Origin: JAKOUL01 sp035378845
GTDB lineage: Bacteria; Dictyoglomota; Dictyoglomia; Dictyoglomales; Dictyoglomaceae
Direction: 5' to 3'
DNA length: 64,000 nucleotides
Assembly: GCA_035378845.1 (NCBI GenBank)
Contig: DAOSUP010000007.1
Location: 1 to 64,000, forward strand
In this document: positions 26,007 to 36,000 of the stretch, piece after piece
Position numbering within the stretch: the first letter of the stretch is position 1
How the letters are laid out: the number at the start of each line of letters is the position of its first letter
Translations under genes and position numbers: made by a program
The notes under the pieces: model-generated
The model's input: only the letters and a program-made list of their open reading frames with translations
Told to the model about the DNA's origin: nothing
Databases searched by the model: none

Positions 26007-27005
26007 TTATTTTTTTCTCATTTCCTTCCAAACTTTATCTTTTACTTCTTTTAGCTTTAAAACCTCATAAGCCTTTTCTCCAGCCTTCCTAAATGCATTA
26101 ATATCAATATCTTTTGTCTCAATAATTGTCATTCCTTTTTCTTTAATAAGTTTCTTAACTTCTTCTTCTTTTTCAACAACTACTTTAGAAGCCTCCAAAC
26201 CCGCCTTATCGCATTCTTCCTCAAGAATTTTCTGGTAAGTAGGAGGAAGGCTTCTGAACCATTTTGCACTTACTACTTCAAAGTTGATTAGCAAAATATG
26301 TTTTGTCTCACTTACATATTTCAGAACTTCATATAATCTCATTCCAGGAATATTGTTGTATACAAGCTCTACACCATCTATTGCCTTCTGTTGCAAGGCT
26401 GGATAAACATCACCAAAGGCAAGAGAGACTGGTGTTGCACCAAGAGCACGAACAGATTCTTGCCATACAGGTGTTCCAGGAGTCCTAATTCTCAAGCCCT
26501 TGAGATCTTCGGGAGTTTTGACTGGTTTATTAGTCATGAAATGTCTAAAACCTTGTATCCAGGTAAAGGAGAGTACTTTAAACCCATATTTCTCTTCTAA
26601 TATTTTTAACCAGTTATGAACTGTAGGCATCTTTTTCAGCCTTACAACCTCTTCAGGAGAATCTACAAAGTATGGACAATTCATAACCCCTATTTCTGGA
26701 AGATACATTGCCATACGTGCTGCATCTGTATTCTGTCCTACATTTGCTCCTTGTCTAATCTGTTCAAGAATATCTTCTTCTACCCCCAATTGTGCACTAT
26801 GATATACTTCAACCTTAAGTCCACCTTTTGTCCTTTCTTCTACAGCCTTTGCCCATTTTAGAAATCCATCGTGGAAAGGATCCAAAGGAGAAAGCACATG
26901 ATTAAACTTAAGTACATATTTTGGTGTCTGAGCAGAAAGAGGAACTGCCAAAGCCACTAAAAGTAAAGCAGAAACTAATATTAAACTTACCTTTTTAAGA
27001 TTCAC
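26007..27005 (-). CDS. dctP: TRAP transporter substrate-binding protein DctP
   Basis: A 332-residue secreted solute-binding protein. A signal peptide ends around LSA-Q (residues 24-26) with no lipobox Cys, so it is soluble in a periplasm. The body matches the DctP family: VLKFNHVLSPLDPFHDG, then FRHFMTNKPVKTPEDLKGL and a conserved Arg in LRIRTPGTPVW that usually holds a carboxylate. The ligand is therefore probably an organic or sugar acid. The start is GTG at 27005, with AGGGGAGG ten bases upstream. It follows the dehydrogenase gene by 108 bases and is followed by a strong hairpin. Confidence 0.92.
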   Translation of the reverse strand: MNLKKVSLILVSALLLVALAVPLSAQTPKYVLKFNHVLSPLDPFHDGFLKWAKAVEERTKGGLKVEVYHSAQLGVEEDILEQIRQGANVGQNTDAARMAMYLPEIGVMNCPYFVDSPEEVVRLKKMPTVHNWLKILEEKYGFKVLSFTWIQGFRHFMTNKPVKTPEDLKGLRIRTPGTPVWQESVRALGATPVSLAFGDVYPALQQKAIDGVELVYNNIPGMRLYEVLKYVSETKHILLINFEVVSAKWFRSLPPTYQKILEEECDKAGLEASKVVVEKEEEVKKLIKEKGMTIIETKDIDINAFRKAGEKAYEVLKLKEVKDKVWKEMRKK

Positions 27006-27113
27006 AATACATCAACCTCCCCTTAAAAAATTTTTTGAAATTTAAAACCACTCCCTCTCTTTAAAAACCTATTAATACAAATCTTCCTCTCACCTCCCTA
27101 AAAGTTGTTAAAA

Positions 27114-28067
27114 TCATTCAACCCAAAATTTAGGTTTCTCACCCTTTAATACTGAAATTAGATTCTCCACCGCCATTTTTGCCATATTCTCTGTAGCCTC
27201 TTGAGTATGAGCTCCTATATGAGAAGTCATCACTACATTCTCAAGATTTAAAAGAGGGGAATCTATAGGTGGCTCTTTCTCAAATACGTCAAGTCCTGCT
27301 CCCAAAAGCTTACCTTCTTTTAGTGCATTATAAAGAGCCATCTCATCAATAATTCCCCCTCTTGAAGTATTAATAATAACAGCTCCAGGTTTTACAAAAG
27401 ATAATTCTTTATCTGAGATAAAATGATATGTTTCCTTTGTTAACGGCATATGTATGGAAATAACATCAGAGTTTTTTAAAAGTTCCTCTAAAGAAACATA
27501 GATTATGCCCTCTTCTGCTGCCCATTCTAAATCAAGATCTTTATCATAACAAAGTATTCTTAAATCAAAACCCTTAAGGAGTTTTACTAAACGCCTACCT
27601 ATATTTCCTGTGCCAATAATTCCTAAAGTCTTACCAGAAAGTTCATAGCCAACAAATCTTTCCCAAGATCCTTCTCTGGTCTTTCTATCCGAAAGATTTA
27701 TCTTTCTCAGTACTGTAAAAATAAGTCCTAAGGTAAGTTCTGCTACAGCATTACTATTTGCTCCTGGAGTATTGGTTACTAATATTCCTTTTTCTTTTGC
27801 CTTCTCTAAATCTATATTATCTACCCCTACACCATATTTAGATATTACTTTAAGTCTCTTTGCTTTCTCCAAAACTTTGGAAGTTACAGGATCTATCCCT
27901 ACAATAATTCCATCCATTTCTTCTATAAGTCCAGCCAGCTCTTCCTCTGTGAGTACCCTTCCATATGGATTCATAACCACTTCAAAATTTTCCTTCTCTA
28001 ACAGTCCTATACATTTATCTTTAACTGTCTCAAAACTTCTTGGAGTTATAAGTACTTTAAAAGCCAA
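27114..28067 (-). CDS. D-isomer-specific 2-hydroxyacid dehydrogenase (SerA-like)
   Basis: A 317-residue NAD-dependent 2-hydroxyacid dehydrogenase. The Rossmann motif GTGNIG lies around 152-157. The catalytic Arg is in NTSRGGIID, the Glu in FEKEPP and the His in TSHIGAHTQEA. The family includes phosphoglycerate, glyoxylate and hydroxypyruvate reductases. No ACT or ASB regulatory domain is present, so it is not a long-form SerA. In this operon it probably processes the acid taken up by the TRAP system. The start is a TTG at 28067 preceded by AAAGGTAAG; no better ATG exists. Confidence 0.85.
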   Translation of the reverse strand: MAFKVLITPRSFETVKDKCIGLLEKENFEVVMNPYGRVLTEEELAGLIEEMDGIIVGIDPVTSKVLEKAKRLKVISKYGVGVDNIDLEKAKEKGILVTNTPGANSNAVAELTLGLIFTVLRKINLSDRKTREGSWERFVGYELSGKTLGIIGTGNIGRRLVKLLKGFDLRILCYDKDLDLEWAAEEGIIYVSLEELLKNSDVISIHMPLTKETYHFISDKELSFVKPGAVIINTSRGGIIDEMALYNALKEGKLLGAGLDVFEKEPPIDSPLLNLENVVMTSHIGAHTQEATENMAKMAVENLISVLKGEKPKFWVE

Positions 28068-28087
28068 CTTACCTTTTCTCCTTTCTT

Positions 28088-28936
28088 TTAAAATCTTTTT
28101 GGAACAATAGCTTCCCTGGTCAATTTCAGATTTTCTATTGTTTTATCAAATCTTCTTAATGCAACACCTATAAAGAGAGTATCTATAATAGAAAGTTGGG
28201 CTATTCTTGCAGAAGTGCTTTCAGTTCTATAAAAAGTTTCTTCGGAAGATACAGCGAGTTTTATATCCAAAACTTTATCCATAGGAGTTTTAGCATAGTG
28301 AGTGATACCTATAGTGACTGCTCCTCTTTCTTTCACAAGAGTAAGTGCATCTACAATATCTTTACTACTTCCAGAGGCAGAAATACCTATAACCACATCA
28401 TTAGGCTCCAGAATACTTGCTGCCATAGCCATTACATGGCTGTCTGTATAAGCTATCGTAGGTATACCAGTCTTCATAAACTTGTGTTGAGCATCAAGTG
28501 CTACAGATCCAGAACCTCCAACCCCATATATCTGAAGTTGCCTTGCAGAAAGAATTGCCTCAATTGCTTTTGCTAACTCTTGAACTGAAAGAATATTTAA
28601 TGTAGCTTCTATAGCTCTAATATTGGCTAAAAAAACTTTCTTTAAGATTGTTTCAAGGTCATCTCCATCTTGAACTGCTTGATGTACCGTCTTAATAGGC
28701 TGAACTTTTTCAGCAGCAAGCATAATTTTTAATTCTTGAAAACCTCTAAATCCTAATTTTTTACACATTCTTACAATAGTTGCTTCACTTACTCCAATTC
28801 TTTCAGCAAGTTCAGTTATGGGAAGATGAAGAACCTCTTGCCACCGAATCAAGATATAATCTGCTACCTTTTTCTCTGACTCTCTTAAAGTATCTTTTCT
28901 CTCTTTAATCCTCTCAATGATACTAACTTCCTTCAT
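28088..28936 (-). CDS. RpiR/MurR family transcriptional regulator
   Basis: A 282-residue regulator with an N-terminal helix-turn-helix (about 35-62, LAERIGVSEATIVRMCKKLG) and a C-terminal SIS domain (about 120-260) that normally binds a phosphosugar. The SIS domain shows VGGSGSVALDAQHKF and SASGSSKDIVDAL. It should control the genes downstream in the same direction (hydroxyacid dehydrogenase, TRAP transporter, SDR). AGAGGTGA precedes the ATG. A perfect TGTAAA-N3-TTTACA palindrome lies about 70 bases upstream and resembles operators of the related HexR group. Confidence 0.9.
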   Translation of the reverse strand: MKEVSIIERIKERKDTLRESEKKVADYILIRWQEVLHLPITELAERIGVSEATIVRMCKKLGFRGFQELKIMLAAEKVQPIKTVHQAVQDGDDLETILKKVFLANIRAIEATLNILSVQELAKAIEAILSARQLQIYGVGGSGSVALDAQHKFMKTGIPTIAYTDSHVMAMAASILEPNDVVIGISASGSSKDIVDALTLVKERGAVTIGITHYAKTPMDKVLDIKLAVSSEETFYRTESTSARIAQLSIIDTLFIGVALRRFDKTIENLKLTREAIVPKRF

Positions 28937-29004
28937 TATTCACCTCTGAAAATTTTTTACATTTAAAATTAAATTTCCTCATTTCTCATAAATTTACCCA
29001 ATCA

Positions 29005-29019
29005 TGTAAATTTTTTACA
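29005..29019. promoter_or_regulatory. Candidate RpiR operator
   Basis: TGTAAATTTTTTACA is a perfect inverted repeat with 6-bp arms and a 3-base centre. It lies in the leader of the RpiR operon, about 28-42 bases downstream of the predicted start. HexR, of the same family, uses sites of the form TGTAAT-N3-ATTACA. Related half-sites (TTTTTTACA near 28957 and TGTAAATTTT near 29068) flank it. Confidence 0.5.
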
Positions 29020-29054
29020 AACCATAATTAGTTAAATAAATAACTTACTTTTGA

Positions 29055-29082
29055 ATAATATCACAGTTGTAAATTTTGTCAA
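29055..29082 (-). promoter_or_regulatory. Promoter of the RpiR/TRAP operon
   Basis: On the minus strand a perfect TTGACA (29077-29082), a 16-base spacer and TATTAT (29055-29060), preceded by TGA, give a strong promoter. The predicted start is near 29048, leaving a leader of about 110 bases. Confidence 0.65.
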
Positions 29083-29166
29083 TATAAAATCTTGAAGAAA
29101 ATTTTTTTCATAAATAAAATAATTTTTAACACAGGGGCTCAGAAGCAAATAAAAAGAGATTACAAC

Positions 29167-29946
29167 TTAAAGATTAGAGAGTAAATACTTGGTAGATTTA
29201 AAAAGCCTATTAGCATACTCCTTAGGATCCATCTTCCCATATTCAGGTCTTCTTACTTCTGGTACTATATATCCATCAAATCCACCATCTCTAAGATATA
29301 TTAAGATTTGCATCAAGGGTATAACTCCTTCTCCAGGGAATAACTGCTGAGTCTCTCGTAGATAATATCTGGGAACATTTTCAGCATCTTTCAAATGTAC
29401 AAACTTAATTTTTGAAAGATCTTTATCTTTCAATACATCTAAATCTTCTTCTGAAGAGTAAAAATCAAATGTGTCAAGGAGTAAAAAAATTTTTTCATTA
29501 CCTTGAGCTATTTTCCATCCTCTTCCAAAGGTATTCACAATAGATTTAGATTTTATTCTAAGTACTATTGGTATCTCTACAAAATTTAAAAGCTTTTTAA
29601 GATTTCTATTAAATACATCTATTGCTACAATAGAGCTTAAATTTTCGGGCTTTTCTGCAGGATTAACTAAGAAATAAGGTATATTAAGTTCTTTTGAAAT
29701 ATCATATATTTTTTGAAAGTCCTCTTCATTGTATTCTTCACCAATCTTAGAATCATGCAGAATTATTAAAGGCTTTAAATTGTTGCTTTTCAAAACATTG
29801 TCTACGGAATGTACACTCTCTCTTTCTAAAAACTTTAAAATTTTGTCCAATCCAAGAGATATATACTCTGAATAATCCTTAGCTAAAGCTATCTCTTCTT
29901 CAAAGGAAAGTAGAATGGGATTATCCATAGACCATACAATTTCCAT
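29167..29946 (-). CDS. Sugar isomerase/epimerase-like TIM-barrel protein
   Basis: A 259-residue protein of the AP-endonuclease-2/xylose-isomerase-like barrel family. Candidate metal ligands are in FVHLKDAE (His, Asp), FPGEGVIPL and VPEVRRPEY (Glu). Family members isomerise or epimerise sugars and keto-sugars; the substrate here is unknown. I choose the ATG at 29946, because a longer in-frame start at 29997 would place AGGAGGG inside the coding sequence. The spacing from that site to the ATG is 12 bases and includes nine A residues. It lies upstream of, and in the same direction as, the RpiR operon but is separated by a promoter. Confidence 0.7.
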   Translation of the reverse strand: MEIVWSMDNPILLSFEEEIALAKDYSEYISLGLDKILKFLERESVHSVDNVLKSNNLKPLIILHDSKIGEEYNEEDFQKIYDISKELNIPYFLVNPAEKPENLSSIVAIDVFNRNLKKLLNFVEIPIVLRIKSKSIVNTFGRGWKIAQGNEKIFLLLDTFDFYSSEEDLDVLKDKDLSKIKFVHLKDAENVPRYYLRETQQLFPGEGVIPLMQILIYLRDGGFDGYIVPEVRRPEYGKMDPKEYANRLFKSTKYLLSNL

Positions 29947-30073
29947 TTTTTTTTTATCCCTCCTAAAGTTTCTTAATCTAAATTCTAACATAAACATAGC
30001 TTGTCATAAATATTAAACTATGCTAAACTATCCGAGAAATTATAAGAAATAAGCTAAGGAGGTAGATAAAAAC

Positions 30074-30259
30074 ATGAGAAAGCCCGAAGAGATAAAACAG
30101 CTTATACAAGAGTTAACTGATTACAAACATTCAACACTCTTAGAAAATTTTGGACCTGAATATATAAGAAGAGAAACAGCTCAGAAAATGATCTCTCTTC
30201 TTAGATGGGTCTTGGAAGACTCATCAGCTCCAATAAATCTTAAATCAGATAAATCTTAA
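30074..30259 (+). CDS. Small protein of unknown function (61 aa)
   Basis: A 61-residue, highly charged protein, mostly predicted helical, with no membrane segment or recognisable motif. AAGGAGG nine bases before the ATG and even codon use support it as a real gene. It begins a rightward run with another small protein and the NrpR-like regulator, so a link to that regulator is possible but unproven. Confidence 0.65.
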   Translation: MRKPEEIKQLIQELTDYKHSTLLENFGPEYIRRETAQKMISLLRWVLEDSSAPINLKSDKS

Positions 30260-30303
30260 AAACAAGAGCATAACTTAATTATTTAAATTAGGGAGGTTTC
30301 CTT

Positions 30304-30567
30304 TTGAAGAAATTTTCTAAATCTAATTTAGACTGGGAAGAGAGGCTTGTCGTTTTTTATTATACAGCTCTGGAAAGTTATGTTGATAAATTAGAACTTT
30401 CTGAGGAGCTGAAGGATGAGTTAGATGAACAGATAGAAGAGGATGACTATTTAATTTTAGCCCAATTTCTTGCTTTAGCCACCAAAAAATTCTTGCAACA
30501 AGAAGGTGGACTAAAGCAAGAAGCGGATTGGGATTTACTGTTTCCACACACCTATTATATCCATTAG
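30304..30567 (+). CDS. Small acidic protein of unknown function (87 aa)
   Basis: An 87-residue acidic protein, probably helical, with the segment LSEELKDELDEQIEEDDY and an aromatic, histidine-containing C-terminus. I do not recognise a family. The start is a TTG with GGGAGG upstream. It ends six bases before the NrpR-like gene, which has no ribosome-binding site of its own, so translation of the two is probably coupled. Confidence 0.65.
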   Translation: MKKFSKSNLDWEERLVVFYYTALESYVDKLELSEELKDELDEQIEEDDYLILAQFLALATKKFLQQEGGLKQEADWDLLFPHTYYIH

Positions 30568-30573
30568 TTAATC

Positions 30574-31569
30574 ATGAATAAGGATATTGAAAGGAAAATT
30601 ATCTCAATCTTAGAAATTTTAAACAATGCTACAGAACCTGTTGGAGCAAGTTTTATATCGGAAAAACTCCTTGAAAGAGGAATTGAGCTAAGTGAAAGAG
30701 CTGTAAGATATCATTTAAAATTAATGGATGAAAGAGGGTTTACAAAAGTTGTAGGGAAAAAGGGAAGATTAATAACTGAAAAGGGAAGAGAAGAGATAAA
30801 AAATGCTCTTGTATCAGACAAGTTAGGTTTTATCATAAGTAAGATAGAAAACTTAGCTTTTCATGTAACCTTAGATAAATCTAATGGAAAAGGAAATGTA
30901 GTTTTAAATCTTTCAATTGTTCCTAAAAAAGATCTTAAAAAGGCTCTCAATATAATAGGAGAGATACTCAAAAAAGGATATGGCATAAGCGAGAAAGTTA
31001 TAATCTTTGAAAGAGAAGATGAAGAAATAGTACCAGGCATTATAGTACCAGAGAAAAAAGCAATTATTGGAACTTTATGTAGTGTAACTATACATGGTAT
31101 TTTAATAAAAAATGGTATACCTGTGAATGCTAAATTGGGAGGAGTTTTAGAGATAAAAGCTGGAGAGACCACAAGATTTCTTGAAGCTATAACTTATCAA
31201 GGTTCTACTTTAGATCCATTAGAAATCCTTATAAAAAGTGGGATGACATCGGTCATCAACACCGTAAGAAGAAAAGAGGGCAAGATACTTGCTACCTTTA
31301 GGGAGATACCACTTTCTGCCAGAGATGAGACAGAAAAAATCCTTGAGGAGATAAAAGAGATTGGGCTTTCTGGGAAGATACTTCTTGGTAAACCTAATCA
31401 AGAGATCTTAGCAGTTCCAGTCACTCCCGGAACTGCTGGTTTAGTAATAGCAGGAGGATTAAATCCATTAGCAGGCGTTATTGAAGCAGGAATAGATGCA
31501 GAAAATAAAGCAATGAGTATAATATATAAGTATGAGGATTTAATTCCTATTAAAGAACTCTTAGATTAA
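30574..31569 (+). CDS. NrpR-like transcriptional regulator (HTH plus DUF128/NRD domain)
   Basis: A 331-residue protein. Residues about 1-75 form a winged helix (SERAVRYHLKLMDERGF), as at the N-terminus of NrpR. The rest is a single NrpR regulatory domain (DUF128), with VTLDKSNGKGNVVLNLS and a glycine-rich VTPGTAGLVIAGGLNPLAG near the end. In methanogens NrpR represses nitrogen genes and is released by 2-oxoglutarate, usually with two such domains; here there is one. It follows two small genes and overlaps the convergent argH stop by four bases. Control of nitrogen or arginine metabolism is plausible but only inferred. Confidence 0.85.
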   Translation: MNKDIERKIISILEILNNATEPVGASFISEKLLERGIELSERAVRYHLKLMDERGFTKVVGKKGRLITEKGREEIKNALVSDKLGFIISKIENLAFHVTLDKSNGKGNVVLNLSIVPKKDLKKALNIIGEILKKGYGISEKVIIFEREDEEIVPGIIVPEKKAIIGTLCSVTIHGILIKNGIPVNAKLGGVLEIKAGETTRFLEAITYQGSTLDPLEILIKSGMTSVINTVRRKEGKILATFREIPLSARDETEKILEEIKEIGLSGKILLGKPNQEILAVPVTPGTAGLVIAGGLNPLAGVIEAGIDAENKAMSIIYKYEDLIPIKELLD

Positions 31570-33005
31570 AGGAATTTTGATAAAAGCTCTTCTAAAGTTG
31601 GTAAATTCTTTCTTCTTTCTTCCCATTCCTCTTTTAAGCTCTCTAAAGAAGAGAGTTTAGTTTCTAAAACTTTCAAATTAATCTTAGGATTGGGACTTCC
31701 AAAGGTTTTCTTAGCATTTACACTTTTTTCAGGAGATAATAGATCAAAAACATCCTCTTCAAAAAAAGGAGAAAATGTTTTCCATTCATCAATTTTTAAT
31801 TCATTGAAATTTTTCTTTTTCTCTTCGCAGTATCTCACCAAGTCTCCAATTATCTTATGAGCTTCTCTAAAGGGAACTCCCTTTAGGACTAAATACTCTG
31901 CAAGATCTGTAGCTAAAAGGAAAGAATCTTCTGCAAACCTTTTTAAGTTTTCTTTATGAAACTCAATCTTAGGAAGAAATCCAATCCAGACCTTAAAAGC
32001 CAATTTTAATTCATCTACAGCAGAAAATACCAATGGTTTATCCTCTTGAATGTCTCTGTTATAACTTAAAGGTAAAGCCTTTAATGTAATAAAAAGATCC
32101 ATTAGATTTCCTATTATTTTTCCTACCTTTCCACGGGTAAGTTCAGCTACATCAGGATTCCTTTTATGAGGCATCATACTGCTTCCTGTAGAATACTCTT
32201 CTGGTAGTGTTAAAAATGAGAATTCTTGAGATGACCAAAGAATAATCTCTTCTGCAAGACGAGAAAGATGAAGATATGTCAAGGAAGCAAAGAATAAAAA
32301 CTCTAATGCAAAATCCCTATCGGAAACAGCATCCATACTATTTTGAGATATTTTTGAAAACTTTAAAAGTTTTGCAGTATATTCTCTATCAAGGGGAATA
32401 CTACTTCCTGCTAATGCACCTGATCCAAGAGGCATCACATCTAATCTTTTATATAGATCTCCCAGTCTTTCCAAATCCCTTTCAAACATAGAGTCGTAAG
32501 CAAGAAAATAATGTCCAAGGGTAACTGGCTGGGCATGTTGAAGATGAGTATATCCTGGCATTACTGTATCTATATGTTCTTTTGCAAGACTAAGAAGCAC
32601 AGCTCTAAACTCTATAAGAAGGCTTGAAATTTCACAAACCTCTTCACGAAGGTAGAGTCTGAAATCTATTGCTACCTGATCGTTCCTACTTCTTCCTGTA
32701 TGAATCTTCTTTCCTATATCACCTATTTTTTGCGTTAACTTCTCTTCTATAAAAGTGTGAATGTCCTCTGCATCACTGATAATATTAGGATCAGTTAAAA
32801 TTGACGAATTAAGATCTAATATGGCATCTCTAAGAATTTGCATCTCATTGGAATTAAACATACCTATCTTTTTCAAAGTAAGGAGATGAGCACAAGTTCC
32901 AACAAGATCAGCCTTCCAAAGTCTTTTATCAAAACTTAGAGAAAAAGTAAAATCTTCCACATCTTTATTTAGAGACTTTGTCCAACGACTTTGCCAGAGA
33001 GCCAT
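31566..33005 (-). CDS. argH: Argininosuccinate lyase
   Basis: A 479-residue member of the fumarase/aspartase superfamily that splits argininosuccinate into arginine and fumarate, the last step of arginine synthesis. The signature GSSMMPHKRNPD is present, and GRSRNDQVA and THLQHAQPVTLGHY mark the other active-site regions. AGGAGGAAAA precedes the ATG, which lies inside the end of carB (37-base overlap). It is the last gene of the argG-C-J-D-carAB-argH operon. Its stop overlaps the NrpR-like gene stop by four bases, with no intergenic terminator. Confidence 0.95.
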   Translation of the reverse strand: MALWQSRWTKSLNKDVEDFTFSLSFDKRLWKADLVGTCAHLLTLKKIGMFNSNEMQILRDAILDLNSSILTDPNIISDAEDIHTFIEEKLTQKIGDIGKKIHTGRSRNDQVAIDFRLYLREEVCEISSLLIEFRAVLLSLAKEHIDTVMPGYTHLQHAQPVTLGHYFLAYDSMFERDLERLGDLYKRLDVMPLGSGALAGSSIPLDREYTAKLLKFSKISQNSMDAVSDRDFALEFLFFASLTYLHLSRLAEEIILWSSQEFSFLTLPEEYSTGSSMMPHKRNPDVAELTRGKVGKIIGNLMDLFITLKALPLSYNRDIQEDKPLVFSAVDELKLAFKVWIGFLPKIEFHKENLKRFAEDSFLLATDLAEYLVLKGVPFREAHKIIGDLVRYCEEKKKNFNELKIDEWKTFSPFFEEDVFDLLSPEKSVNAKKTFGSPNPKINLKVLETKLSSLESLKEEWEERRKNLPTLEELLSKFL

Positions 33006-36000
33006 TTTTCCTCCTTATAAAACTCTTGAATAGCCCTATAATCAATATCACCGTTAATCTCAGAGAGCATTTTGATTATGGCATTCCACATATCCTCGGC
33101 TACAATACATGGAATTCCTACATCAAAACAAGCTCTTCTCCATAATTTATCCTTTTCACCGATAGCTACTACAAGATCAAAATTATAGGAAGTAAGAGTT
33201 GTAAGCTCATCCCCCTTAGGCTCTATCTTAATAAATCCATCTCTTTCTTCTAAAGAATACAATTTATATCCCTTTTTAATGAGAGTATCCCATAAAGCCT
33301 CAAAGTATGTGGTAACAAAAATTCTTCCACCATTTATAGGCACTTTTATACCACTGGCAAGTAATGCTTTATAAATAGCTTTAGACCAATCATAATCTAT
33401 TCCCATAACTTCACCTGTAGATCTCATCTCAGGACCAAGTTCTATTTCGGCTCCTTTTATTTTTGTAAAGGAAAACACAGGAGCTTTTATAGCATAGTAG
33501 TCAGGAGATGGATGAAGCCCTGGTTTGAGATTAAGATCTTTTAAGGAGTAGCCCAGAGCTATCTTAGTAGCAAATCTTACAAGAGGAAGTCTTAAAATTT
33601 TACTCAAGTAAGGAACTGTTCTTGATGCACGAGGATTTGCTTCCAACACATATACCTTCTCATCTTTTTTGGAAACCACATATTGGATATTTAAAAGTCC
33701 TTTCACCTCAAGTCCTAAAGCAATCTTAGTAGAGTAATCTACAATAGTATCTATTACCTTCTTAGATAAAGAGTAGGCAGGGAATACTGTAGTACTATCT
33801 CCAGAATGAACTCCTGCTCTCTCAATATGTTCCATAACTCCAGGAATAAATACTTCCTTTCCATCGCAAAGAAGATCTACTTCTGTTTCCTTACCTAAGA
33901 TAAATTGATCTATCCAAAGGGGTAAAATTATATCTCTTCTTTTAAAATAGCTCTCCAGATCCTCCATATTTGTTACTATAATCATAGCCCTTCCACCAAG
34001 AACATAAGATGGTCTTAAAAGTACTGGAAAGCCTATTTCATTTATTACTTCCCTCGCTTCCTCAAGATTTCTTATGTAATATCCCTCAGGTCTTGGAATA
34101 TTAAGTCCTCTTAAAAACCTATCAAACTTTTCTCTATCTTCTGCAAGATCAATACTTTTCTGAGAAGTACCAAGGAGATAAAAACCCCTCTGAGTCAAAT
34201 TCTTTAAAAGATTTATAGCAGTTTGACCACCAAACTGAGATATAAATCCAAGAGGTTCTTCTTGTTCCATAATATTGGTAACATCCTCTGCAGTTAAAGG
34301 CTCAAAGTATAACCTATCAGACATATCAAAGTCTGTACTTAAGGTTTCAGGATTGTTATTTATCATAACAGATACAAGTCCTTCTTCTCTTATTGCCTGT
34401 ACTGCATGTACAGTACAATAATCAAATTCAATCCCTTGCCCTATCCTTATAGGTCCACTTCCGATAACCACTACAGACCTTTGAGGATTCTTTTGAGCTT
34501 CATTTTCCTCTTCATAAGTAGAGTAATAATATGGACTTTGAGCTGAAAATTCTGCAGCACAAGTATCTACAATTTTGTAAACAGGGAAAATTTTGTGTAA
34601 CCTTCTGAATCTAAAAATTTCTTCCTTTGTAGCATTTAAAAAGCATGAAAGATCATAATCCCCAAGTCCAATCTTCTTAAGTCTTCTTAATTCTTGAGGT
34701 GTTATTTCAGAGAGAGATTTACCATTATATTCTTTGGAAAGTTTAATAAGATTATAAATCTTTGTGAGGAAGAATTTATCAATCTTTGTAAGTTCATAAG
34801 CTTCGTCAACACCCATGCCTCTCCTAAATCCCTCAGCAAGGAGGAAGAGCCTCCTATCATCTGCTTCTTTCAAATATTTTTTTATTTCCTCATCAGTAAA
34901 ATAGGAAAATCTATGATCAAAAAGACCAGCCTCAACCTCTAAAGATCTTAATGCTTTTGAAAGAGCCTCTTCAAAGGTTCTTCCTAATGCCATTACCTCT
35001 CCCGTAGCTTGCATCTGTGTCCCAAGTCTTCTTTCTTTCACTTTAAACTTTTCAAAAGCCCATTTTGGAATCTTAACCACTACATAATCTAAAGCAGGCT
35101 CAAAAGCAGCATAAGTTTCTTTTGTAACAGGGTTTCTTATTTCATCAAGAGTCCTTCCTAAAGCAATCTTAGCAGTAAGCCTTGCAATAGGAAATCCAGT
35201 GGCTTTTGATGCTAAAGCACTGGATCTACTCACTCTTGGGTTTACTTCTATTACATAGTACTCTCTACTATTAGGATTTAACGCAAACTGAATATTGCAT
35301 CCACCTTCAATTTTAAGGGCTGAGATGATTTTTAAAGATGCGCTTCTTAACATCTGATATTCTATATCATTTAGAGTTTGTGTGGGAGCTACAACTATAC
35401 TATCACCAGTATGAATCCCCATAGGATCCACGTTTTCCATACCACATATGGTTATCACATTTCCTTTTCTATCTCTCATTACCTCAAATTCTATCTCTTT
35501 CCATCCTACAACACTTTTTTCAAGTAAGACTTGACTTACCGGACTTAACTTTAGACCTTTAAGTAGAGCTCTTTCAAATTCCTCTTCTGTCTCTACAACA
35601 CCTCCACCTGTTCCTCCTAAAGTATAAGCAGGTCTTATAACCAAAGGAAATCCCATCTCCCTACCAGCTTCTCTACCTTCATCTATGGATCTTACTACTA
35701 CACTTGAAAGTACAGGTTCTCCAATCTCTCCCATTCTTTTCCTAAATAGCTCTCTGTCTTCCGCCATACTTATGGACTCCAGAGATGCTCCTAAAAGAGG
35801 AATATCAACTTTATCCAAAACTCCTGAAGAAGCAATTTCCATAGCAAGATTTAAGCCTGTCTGCCCTCCAAGAGTAGCAATAATCCCATCAGGTCTTTCC
35901 TTTTCAAGAATCCTACTTATACTTTCCACAGTAATAGGTTCTATATAAATCCTATCAGCCATTTCCCAGTCGGTCATAATAGTAGCAGGGTTGGAATTAA

